The notes under the pieces were generated by a model. That model had not been told where the DNA came from and made no database searches. It was given only the letters and a program-made list of their open reading frames with translations. A program made the position numbers and the translations under genes. Of a DNA stretch of 64,000 bases, positions 45,641-53,103 are shown in pieces; the first letter of the stretch is position 1; the number at the start of each line of letters is the position of its first letter. The DNA is from Pseudomonas sp. SLFW (GTDB lineage: Bacteria; Pseudomonadota; Gammaproteobacteria; Pseudomonadales; Pseudomonadaceae), in assembly GCF_009905615.1 (NCBI RefSeq), contig NZ_JAAAKW010000009.1:124001-188000 (forward strand). Reading direction: 5' to 3'.

Positions 45641-46729
45641 ATGCGCCGTCTGCTGTTCACGCTTTTCCTTTTTCTGATCGCCTGCCAGACCGCTGCCGAA
45701 ACGTGGCCTGATGAGCAATGGCCCGCGCACCCCTTGGCCCCAAGCGCGGCGCTCAATGATCTTGAGGCGTATGCCTTCCCGCCCCGCGACGAGCAAACGC
45801 GCAAGGGCATTCGCACCGACGCGTTGTTGATCATTCGCAACGGCGAGGTGGTCTACGAGCGCTATGCGGGCGTGACCAAGGCCGAGACGCCGCACCTGAC
45901 CTGGTCGATCAGCAAGAGCATTCTTGCGACGCTGCTCGGTGTGGCGTTCGGTGAAAACCGCTTCACGCTCAGCGATCCAGTCGCCAGGTTTTACCCGCCG
46001 TTCAATACTCACCCGGACATCAAGATTCAGGACCTGCTGCACTGGGCCTCGGGCCTGGACTGGCAGGAGGATTACGAATACGCGCCGCTCAACTCGTCAG
46101 TGGTCGCGATGCTCTACACCCGTGGGCGCGGCGATATGGCGCGTTTCACCGCCGAGCATGATGTCGCCAGCGCCCCCGGGACGTCCTATCGCTATTCAAG
46201 CGGCGACAGCACCGTTCTGGCCGCCGCGCTGAAAGGCATGGTCGGCGACGCCGCTTACCCGGATTATCCCTGGACCGCGCTGTTCGACCCCTTGGGCATT
46301 AAAAGTGCCGTCTGGGAAACCGACGCCACTGGCACCTTCGTCGGCTCGTCATACGCTTACATGACGGCCCGCGATCTGGCGCGCATCGGCCTGCTGATGC
46401 AGCGCGGGGGGCGTTGGCAAAATCGTCAGTTGCTGCCCAAGGCATGGGTCGATTTCAACCTCACGCCGTTCGCTTCACAGACGGCCACTCACGAAGCCCC
46501 CGGCGGCCATTGGTGGCTGAACAAAACAGCAGGCGGCCAACCGGGCCCCTGGCCCGACGCGCCGCCCGACACCTTCGCCGGGCTCGGACATTGGGGACAG
46601 GCGCTGTACGTGATCCCTAGCGCTGGCCTCGTGATCGTGCGTTACGCCGACGACCGCGACGGCAGTTACGACCACGATGAGCTGCTCAAACGGGCCCTGA
46701 AAGCCGTCACCGGGGAGGGCGCCCAATGA
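45641..46729 (+). CDS. Beta-lactamase-fold serine hydrolase (class C-like)
   Basis: A 362-residue exported protein of the serine beta-lactamase/esterase family. The signal sequence LLFTLFLFLIACQT has a possible lipobox (LIAC). The catalytic SxxK is SISK within TWSISKSILATLLG; the Tyr motif is YRYSSGDS; the third motif near the C-terminus is the GLGHWGQALYVIP region (HxG-like, as in esterases). Such proteins can be esterases, peptidases or weak beta-lactamases; the substrate is unknown. It shares an ATGA overlap with the next gene. The start at 45641 is set by the signal peptide. Confidence 0.85.
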   Translation: MRRLLFTLFLFLIACQTAAETWPDEQWPAHPLAPSAALNDLEAYAFPPRDEQTRKGIRTDALLIIRNGEVVYERYAGVTKAETPHLTWSISKSILATLLGVAFGENRFTLSDPVARFYPPFNTHPDIKIQDLLHWASGLDWQEDYEYAPLNSSVVAMLYTRGRGDMARFTAEHDVASAPGTSYRYSSGDSTVLAAALKGMVGDAAYPDYPWTALFDPLGIKSAVWETDATGTFVGSSYAYMTARDLARIGLLMQRGGRWQNRQLLPKAWVDFNLTPFASQTATHEAPGGHWWLNKTAGGQPGPWPDAPPDTFAGLGHWGQALYVIPSAGLVIVRYADDRDGSYDHDELLKRALKAVTGEGAQ

Positions 46730-47064
46730 GCGCGCGCAAAGGCTTACTTCGGCGTCGCCCGTTCAGCAGTGCCGCCATCCTGATCCTGCTGTTTTTGCTG
46801 GCCATGATCTGGCTCTGGCGCGTTCAGTTAGAGGCGTTTCCCACCATCATCAGCGCCTACACCGCCAAGGAATATTGTTCGTGCCGGTATGTGATGAACA
46901 ACCCCGCGGACTATTGTCAGGGCTACGTGAAACAGTGGCTGCCGAGCACGCTGACCGAAAGCCTGAGCGACAAGCGCATCACCGCCACCGGCATGGGCCG
47001 TGAGAGCAGTGCGCAGTGGCAAGGAGCGCATCAGGGCTGTCGATTGCTGCCTGCCGGGTCATGA
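46726..47064 (+). CDS. Small membrane-anchored cysteine-rich protein
   Basis: A 112-residue protein of unknown function. A basic N-terminus (MSARKGLLRRRPF) and one membrane helix (AAILILLFLLAMIWLW) are followed by a periplasmic domain containing CSCRYVMNNPADYC and a later Cys (GCRLLP), suggesting disulfides. The ATG overlaps the stop of the serine hydrolase (ATGA), so they are co-translated and may work together. Confidence 0.72.
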   Translation: MSARKGLLRRRPFSSAAILILLFLLAMIWLWRVQLEAFPTIISAYTAKEYCSCRYVMNNPADYCQGYVKQWLPSTLTESLSDKRITATGMGRESSAQWQGAHQGCRLLPAGS

Positions 47065-47136
47065 GGGCGAACATCCCCGTTTGCCTGCGGTCAGACAGCC
47101 GGATAAGGTTGCCTCAATCGCGCCGCTGGAGTTCTC

Positions 47137-47718
47137 ATGCCCACTTTCCCTCGTCTGCTGCTGGCCTCGCTCGCCGTTCTGGCGCTGCCTGCGCAGGCGA
47201 ATTGGTACCTGGATAACGAGTCGTCGCGACTGTCGTTCATTTCCACCAAAAATGCTGATATCTCCGAGGTTCACCGTTTCCTCAACCTGCATGGGAAGGT
47301 CGACACCAAGGGTGTGGCCGAGCTTGAGGTCGAGCTGGATTCTGTCAGCACCGGCATTCCGCTGCGCGATGAGCGACTGCGCAAGCAGCTCTTCGACATC
47401 AAGCAATTTCCCGAGGCGACTATCACGGCGCAACTGGACATGCGACCCATCAACGCCCTTGCACCCGGCGCGCAGCTCGAACTTCGCCTGCCGTTGAGGG
47501 TGCAGTTGCACGGCCAATCGCAACGCTACAGCGCTCAATTGCTGGCGACCCGGCTGGATGAGCGACGCTTTCAGGTGGTGACGCTTGAGCCTCTGGTGTT
47601 GCACGCCGAGGACTTCGGCCTCCTGCCGGGCCTCGACGCATTGCGCAGCGTCGCGAATCTTTCCGCCATCAGCTTCTCGGTGCCCGTCGGCGCCGTGCTG
47701 ATCTTCACGGCGCGCTGA
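47137..47718 (+). CDS. YceI family periplasmic lipid-binding-like protein
   Basis: A 193-residue protein with a signal peptide (LLLASLAVLALPAQA) and a YceI lipocalin-like beta-barrel: NWYLDNESSRLSFISTKNAD, FLNLHGKVD and IPLRDERLRKQLFDIKQFPE are characteristic. YceI proteins bind polyprenoid or lipid molecules in the periplasm. CTGGAG lies 5 nt before the ATG at 47137. It is 2 bp upstream of the phospholipase-D gene, so the two are cotranscribed, which hints at lipid-related work. Confidence 0.87.
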   Translation: MPTFPRLLLASLAVLALPAQANWYLDNESSRLSFISTKNADISEVHRFLNLHGKVDTKGVAELEVELDSVSTGIPLRDERLRKQLFDIKQFPEATITAQLDMRPINALAPGAQLELRLPLRVQLHGQSQRYSAQLLATRLDERRFQVVTLEPLVLHAEDFGLLPGLDALRSVANLSAISFSVPVGAVLIFTAR

Positions 47719-47720
47719 AC

Positions 47721-48878
47721 ATGAGAGGCGCGATCTTTCCGTGGCGTGAAGACAACCGGTTCAACCTGATGATCGACGGCCCCGCGTTCTTCCCCCGCAT
47801 GATCACGGCCATCGAAAACGCTCAGCAGCAAGTCGAGCTGGAGCTGTATCTGGTGGAAGCGGGCGCCTGCGCCGAAGCGGTGGTGCAGGCGCTGGTGAAT
47901 GCCGCGAAACGTGGCGTCATTGTGCGCTGCCTGTTCGATGACTTCGGGTCGCTGGCGTTTACCCTCAGTCTGCGCACGCGTCTGACCGAAGCGGGCGTGA
48001 TCCTGCGTTTCTACAACCGCGTGCATTGGCGGCGCGGCATTCGCAATTTTTACCGCGACCACCGCAAGCTGCTGCTGGTAGACAAAGCACTCGCGGTGGT
48101 CGGCGGCACCGGGGTCACTGACGAGTTCTGGCGCCCCGATCAAGACGCCAGCGAATGGCACGAAGTCATGGTGGAAATTCGCGGCCCGATGGTGCTGGAT
48201 TGGCAAGCGCTGTTCGACCGTCAGTTCCACGCGAATCCTCGCCGCCGCGCGTGGCGACCGGCTGAAAACTTCGGCCTTCCGCGCTTGCCTAAAGCCCCCG
48301 TCAGCGGAGAGGGGCTGGGCCGTGTGGCGTACGCTGATTCACGGCAACACCGCGACATTTTGCAATCGCTGATCCGTTCGCTGAACACCAGCAGAAAGCG
48401 TATATGGCTGGCGACCCCGTATTTTCTGCCCACCTGGAAAGTCCGCCGCGCCTTGCGCCGGGCAGCCTCCCGAGGCGTTGACGTGCGCCTGCTGCTCACT
48501 GGTCCGCGCACCGATCATCCGTCGGTACGCTACGCCGGGCACCGCTACTACCCCCGTCTGCTCAAGGCCGGGGTAAAAATCTTCGAATACCAGCCGTGCT
48601 TCCTGCACCTGAAAATGGTGCTGGTGGACGACTGGGTCAGCATCGGTTCGTGCAACTTCGACCACTGGAATTTGCGTTTCAATCTTGAAGCGAACCTTGA
48701 AGCATTGGACCCGGCGCTGACGCTGGCCGTGCAGGAGAGTTTCGAGCGGGACTTTCTGGTGAGCAGCGAAGTGAGCCTTGAGGATTGGCAGCGCCGACCG
48801 CTGTGGCGCCGGGTTCAGCAGCGGCTGTGGGGTTGGGTCGATCGGCTGGTGGTGAATGCGCTGGATCGTCGGAGTTGA
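47721..48878 (+). CDS. Phospholipase D-superfamily protein (cardiolipin synthase ClsB-like)
   Basis: A 385-residue protein with two HKD motifs: HRKLLLVDKALAVVGG (about 112-127) and HLKMVLVDDWVSIGS (about 293-307). This pattern and length match ClsB-type cardiolipin synthases, which join two phosphatidylglycerol molecules or PG and PE. No N-terminal membrane helices are present, unlike ClsA. It follows the YceI gene by 2 nt. The ATG at 47721 has GCGCTG upstream and relies on coupling. Confidence 0.86.
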   Translation: MRGAIFPWREDNRFNLMIDGPAFFPRMITAIENAQQQVELELYLVEAGACAEAVVQALVNAAKRGVIVRCLFDDFGSLAFTLSLRTRLTEAGVILRFYNRVHWRRGIRNFYRDHRKLLLVDKALAVVGGTGVTDEFWRPDQDASEWHEVMVEIRGPMVLDWQALFDRQFHANPRRRAWRPAENFGLPRLPKAPVSGEGLGRVAYADSRQHRDILQSLIRSLNTSRKRIWLATPYFLPTWKVRRALRRAASRGVDVRLLLTGPRTDHPSVRYAGHRYYPRLLKAGVKIFEYQPCFLHLKMVLVDDWVSIGSCNFDHWNLRFNLEANLEALDPALTLAVQESFERDFLVSSEVSLEDWQRRPLWRRVQQRLWGWVDRLVVNALDRRS

Positions 48879-48902
48879 TTGGCTCTCACACGGGCTAAAC
48901 AT

Positions 48903-51836
48903 TCACCTGCGATGAAAAGACAGGAAGTTCCCGATGGGCCTGGCGGGTCTGGAGGCTCTTGAGTTGATCTTCAGTGTATTAACTCGCATCACGTGCGCGC
49001 CGCTGTCATCAATGACCCCGAGCGTTGAGGAGTCTCCGCCGTCCAGATTCCAGGATGACGCTGCCGCAAGCCCTGGTTCGGGTCCACCGTTAACTGGACT
49101 GTCATTCAATGCGTCAAGGCGAGTCATGACAGTGGTCCATTCGAGCATGGTAAAGCCCGGTTCATCAGTTTTACGTGCGTAGGAACCTCGACCGGGATTC
49201 AGAGCCATTGCCAGCCGTGTTTTTGCCGTGTCCGCTGCCGCCAGGCTGATTCCTGAGCGGGCATTGGGATCGCTGGCATGACCCAACGCGCCAACATGTG
49301 ATGTCTCGGCGCTGTATTGGTTTCGCTCAAGATCACTGTCCTGCCTTGTGAAGCTAGGTCTCCTGTTCATTGTCAATTTGGGGGCTACATGAATAAACGA
49401 CCCATCTTGCAGCGTCACCTTCGTATAACTGCCGACATAGCTCGCGGGAATCGGTATGGATGCCTTGTGCCTGCCATCAATGAGGTTCTCGCCTACCGAG
49501 GCGTAGTCAGCAATACCTTGATTGGGCGCGGGGCTTCCCATGTTGAAGTAGCTGCCGTTTATATAGGCTGTCGGCATGGAGCCGCTGGCATTGGCAATGT
49601 CCGCACTTGAGGCTGAGCTCAGGCGTATTGATTCATCACCGCCAGAAATCTTGCCCTGCAGACTACTGTCCAGAGCAAGATAAAAAAGTTGTCGGGCGGC
49701 TTTCGCTTGACGGTCGAGAGCAATGCCCACACGGTCAAAGACTGAGCTGTCGCCTTTGATCGAAACACTGATGACGCCTTGGGTGGGGGTTTGGACTTTG
49801 ACAGGAGACAGAAACCTTCTGACGTGGCTCTGGATGAGAGTGGCGGCCTGATTGGGGTCCACTCCGTTCATTCCCTGTGCGTCGAGCTTGCGAACCGGTG
49901 TGTTGCTGACGAAGCAGTATCGGTTCAAGTGATCGACACTGCCTGCCGGATCGGTGTTTAGCCATCGCATCAACCACGGCGCGTAGTACCTGAATCCGTA
50001 GTAATACAGCCCGGTTGCATCGCGCTCTTTGCCTGAGTAGCGAATGGTTTTGTATTTAGCGTCCACCGCATTTCTCGCCGCCCACCATGATGTGCCGCCG
50101 AATGGGTAGTAGCGTTCCTGGCTGATCAAGTCGCCAGTGTCATCCAGTTCCAGTGTGCTAGAACCCAAGTGATCGGTCAGCGAGTAGCGCACTTGATCGT
50201 TCTCAATCTCCTCGGGTTTTTGAGCTTGCCAGTGCAAAACCCGCAGGCTGTGACTGCCTGCCTGAACCGTGCATACGTTCAGTGTTTCGCCAGTCGACGC
50301 CGTGCGGATCTCAAGCGCCGGCAGATAGCGCACCTCGTACAGCAGCGTTCTCGTGGCAGCCTGGGCGTTATGAGTCTTGCGACAACGCTGCCTGTTGCCG
50401 TCGTACACGTAATGTTCGTCATCGTTCTTGCGGTCGTTGCGCTTGACGGTGTTGATCTGGCTGAGTTGATTGCGCACGTCCCAGTACAAATCCTGCCCCC
50501 GAATGAGCTGTTGCAGATTGCCGTTTGCATCGAAGCCCTTGTCAAAATCCGGATCGACATCGCCTTCAGGCAGGCTTCGATTGCTGTCTGGGGCTACAAG
50601 CATTGTTCGAGTAAATGACTGCGCGCCGACATGGCGCATTTCCCGCAGATTACCCCCTGCGTCGTAGTCGTAACGCTGGGTGTAGTTGCTCAATTGGTTT
50701 GGGTCTTGAGGCACGGATTGAAGCGCTGGCAGGGTAGGCCCATGGCTGGAACCTGTAGTAACTTCGCGGCCAGTAGCTTCGATCAGTTGGTACAGCGTGT
50801 CGTATCGATAGAGGCTGACGGGGTCAATGCGTTGGTTGGCGAAAAAACGGGTGGCCTGAGCGGCATCCTCGACTTCAACGACGTTGCCCACCGGGTCGTA
50901 GCGGTAGTTCAGGTCTTGCAAGACTGTGCCGTCGGCTCTTGAAGAGAAGATGCGTGTCAGTCGTCCGGTTTCCGGCTCGTAGGCTTTTTCGCTGATGACG
51001 CCGTTGCCCAGAAGCTCGCCTTCCAGTTGGCCAGTTGGGTTGTAGTGAAGATCGCTGATGAGCGTCTGAAAGCCCTGCGCGTCGGCCAGCTTCAGACGTG
51101 TTTCCCGTAGGAACCCGTCAACGGTATTAAGGTGTTTAGTGCGGTTGCCCACAGCATCGGTCTGGACAATGAGCGTAGCTGCGGCATCGAAAACAGCCGT
51201 GGTGGCGTGTCCTTCACCGGGTTGCAGCAACGCATCTCGTTGGCCTGAATCAAGGGGCCAGTCGGGCTGCTCGTCTGTGTGCAAAAACCTTCGATTCTCG
51301 ATCAGCACACTGCCCGCCAATCCGAATGCTTGCGCACACAGGGTGCCAGCCGGGTCGTCATGACGAATCAGTCGGCCGCATTGATTATGTTCAGCGGACA
51401 ACGCAGAAGGATCTCCGTAGGTGTACCGCTCGACCACGTTCGGCTGCGCATCGATCAAGTTTTCAGTCACCGAAACAGCCCGCGAACACTCGTCGTAATC
51501 GGTGCGGCTGTAGCTTCCTCGACCATCCCAACGCTCGACCGATTGTCCGTCAGCGCCAGACAGCTCCAACCGCCAACCCGCGTCGACGCTCTCATCGAGC
51601 AGGGCCCGACCCGATAAGGAAGGCGTTTTTCTGCTATTCGCGGTTGCAGCCATTTCCCACAAGCGAGGGTCCCAATCGGCCACCGAGCGCCCGGCCTCAT
51701 CCCACGCATGACGCGTCACACGAGCCTGAGCCTCATCAATCTGATCGATTCGATGCCAAGCCACTTCACGAGCCAACAATCCGCGAGGCTCGATGACGTG
51801 CAAATGGGGACTAAAGGAATGGAGACCCATGCTCAT
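48903..51836 (-). CDS. TccC-like RHS toxin with an IQ motif and a phosphodiester-glycosidase-like tip
   Basis: A 977-residue Tc-toxin C component. Residues 1-655 are the RHS shell with YD-type repeats (YRYDPVGNVV, YDYDAGGNL) and the core DHLGSSTLELDDTGDL ... YYYGFRYYAPWLMRWLNTDP. The self-cleavage region PVRKLDAQG (647-655) is a variant of the usual PVxxxDPxG. The released part starts near Met656. It opens with AATLIQSHVRRFL (664-676), like a eukaryotic IQ calmodulin-binding motif. A domain with AYINGSYFN (757-765), ARSGISLA (859-866), FTMLEW (895-900), NLDGGDSSTL (930-939) and RPIGNFLSF (966-974) follows, matching the NAGPA/DUF2233 motif order. The shell is family knowledge; the tip call is mine. 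No immunity gene follows. Confidence 0.85.
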   Translation of the reverse strand: MSMGLHSFSPHLHVIEPRGLLAREVAWHRIDQIDEAQARVTRHAWDEAGRSVADWDPRLWEMAATANSRKTPSLSGRALLDESVDAGWRLELSGADGQSVERWDGRGSYSRTDYDECSRAVSVTENLIDAQPNVVERYTYGDPSALSAEHNQCGRLIRHDDPAGTLCAQAFGLAGSVLIENRRFLHTDEQPDWPLDSGQRDALLQPGEGHATTAVFDAAATLIVQTDAVGNRTKHLNTVDGFLRETRLKLADAQGFQTLISDLHYNPTGQLEGELLGNGVISEKAYEPETGRLTRIFSSRADGTVLQDLNYRYDPVGNVVEVEDAAQATRFFANQRIDPVSLYRYDTLYQLIEATGREVTTGSSHGPTLPALQSVPQDPNQLSNYTQRYDYDAGGNLREMRHVGAQSFTRTMLVAPDSNRSLPEGDVDPDFDKGFDANGNLQQLIRGQDLYWDVRNQLSQINTVKRNDRKNDDEHYVYDGNRQRCRKTHNAQAATRTLLYEVRYLPALEIRTASTGETLNVCTVQAGSHSLRVLHWQAQKPEEIENDQVRYSLTDHLGSSTLELDDTGDLISQERYYPFGGTSWWAARNAVDAKYKTIRYSGKERDATGLYYYGFRYYAPWLMRWLNTDPAGSVDHLNRYCFVSNTPVRKLDAQGMNGVDPNQAATLIQSHVRRFLSPVKVQTPTQGVISVSIKGDSSVFDRVGIALDRQAKAARQLFYLALDSSLQGKISGGDESIRLSSASSADIANASGSMPTAYINGSYFNMGSPAPNQGIADYASVGENLIDGRHKASIPIPASYVGSYTKVTLQDGSFIHVAPKLTMNRRPSFTRQDSDLERNQYSAETSHVGALGHASDPNARSGISLAAADTAKTRLAMALNPGRGSYARKTDEPGFTMLEWTTVMTRLDALNDSPVNGGPEPGLAAASSWNLDGGDSSTLGVIDDSGAHVMRVNTLKINSRASRPARPIGNFLSFHRR

Positions 51837-52023
51837 GACGTCCTTGTCGGCTGATCATTCAAGATTAGAAGCCGTTTGACCGGGCGAGCGGGACTCGCGA
51901 CCAACGGCGCGCCGGTCATACATCTGCCGGATGTGCCGCGCTTGCGCTGTAGTACTAGGCTGTTACCCAGAACTGAAGGACTGCGCGAATACTCGACGTC
52001 ACAAAAACAGAAGGGGATTGATG

Positions 52024-52605
52024 ATGGCTGCGAAAAAAATCCTGATGCTGGTCGGCGATTACGTCGAAGACTACGAAGTGATGGTGCCGTTTCAGGCGCT
52101 GCAGATGGTCGGTCACACCGTCCACGCCGTCTGTCCCGGCAAGAAGAAGGGTGACGTGATCCGCACGGCGATTCATGACTTCGAAGGCGATCAGACCTAC
52201 AGCGAAAAGCGCGGACATAACTTCGGGCTGAACTTCGACTTCGACAGCGTGAAATCCGCCGACTACGACGCGTTGCTGGTGCCTGGCGGGCGTTCCCCGG
52301 AATACCTGCGGCTTGACCAGAGGGTGCTTGAGTTGGTGCGCGAGTTTGGGCGCGACAACAAGCCCATCGCTGCGGTCTGCCATGGTCCGCAATTGCTGGC
52401 CGAAACCGGGGTGTTGAAGGGCAAGTCGTTGAGTGCTTATCCCGCGTGTGCGCCCGAGGTCAGGCTGGCGGGGGGCGAGTATGTCGAGATTGGGATGGAC
52501 GAAGCGCACACAGACGGCAATCTGGTAACCGGTCCCGCCTGGCCTGCGCATCCGGCGTGGCTGGCGGCGTTTTTGAAGGTGCTCGGCACCCAAATCATTT
52601 TGTAA
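52024..52605 (+). CDS. DJ-1/PfpI family protein
   Basis: A 193-residue protein of the glutamine-amidotransferase-like PfpI family. The nucleophile Cys119 with His120 lies in IAAVCHGPQLLAETG, and an acidic partner is in GDYVEDYEVMVPFQAL. Members act as glyoxalases/deglycases, peptidases or chaperone-like stress proteins; which applies here cannot be read. AAGGGG at 52011 precedes two adjacent ATG codons; the second (52024) has the better spacing. It is followed closely by the ribbon-helix-helix gene on the same strand. Confidence 0.87.
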   Translation: MAAKKILMLVGDYVEDYEVMVPFQALQMVGHTVHAVCPGKKKGDVIRTAIHDFEGDQTYSEKRGHNFGLNFDFDSVKSADYDALLVPGGRSPEYLRLDQRVLELVREFGRDNKPIAAVCHGPQLLAETGVLKGKSLSAYPACAPEVRLAGGEYVEIGMDEAHTDGNLVTGPAWPAHPAWLAAFLKVLGTQIIL

Positions 52606-52620
52606 GACGGAGGTTTGACC

Positions 52621-52953
52621 ATGTGCGAACTCTACGTTAAAGCTGATCCGATCCTCTACGAGTCCCGCTCGCGCTCGCTGCGCATTTGTGGCGTGGTAAC
52701 GACGCTTCGGCTGGAAAATCAGTTCTGGGACATTCTCGCCGAGATTGCCGGGCATGACGGCATCACCACCAATCAACTGATAAGCAAATTGTATGAAGAA
52801 GTCATGGATTATCGCGGTGAAGTGGTGAATTTCGCATCGTTCCTGCGGGTCAGTTGCATGCGCTACCTCAGCCAGCATCGAGCGTTGGTCACACCCTTGA
52901 GCCTGGTGCGCAACAACGCTTCGGCAGGGGAAGCCCTGCCGCTCAGCGGGTAA
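52621..52953 (+). CDS. Ribbon-helix-helix domain protein (RHH_4 type)
   Basis: A 110-residue protein. The central region LRICGVVTTLRLENQFWDIL ... TTNQLISKLYEEV reads as a ribbon-helix-helix DNA-binding fold of the RHH_4 class: a beta strand, then two helices, with TTN at the start of the second helix. The family includes small regulators often annotated as aryl-sulfate sulfotransferase by propagation; no such domain is present. Start ATG 52621 follows ACGGAGG by 7 nt. It is 15 bp after the DJ-1 gene and upstream of the TcB gene. Confidence 0.8.
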   Translation: MCELYVKADPILYESRSRSLRICGVVTTLRLENQFWDILAEIAGHDGITTNQLISKLYEEVMDYRGEVVNFASFLRVSCMRYLSQHRALVTPLSLVRNNASAGEALPLSG

Positions 52954-53103
52954 AACGCACCCTCACGAGCGTCATTCGCGATAAGCCTCATCGCGGTAAG
53001 TTCTAATTCGTACACCCCATGCGCCCTAATCTTACGAACAGTCATGGCACCGCGCGATCCACTCGCGCGATGCCACCGTTCAAGGATCGAAGGGAGCATG
53101 ATT

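Noticed and set aside
51837..52023. Possible regulatory RNA between the TccC-like gene and the DJ-1 gene
   Set aside because: No stable hairpin with a T-run or conserved pattern could be seen in these 187 bp.
52446..52640. Short frames inside and around the DJ-1 gene as possible extra genes
   Set aside because: They overlap a gene with intact catalytic motifs and have no start signals.
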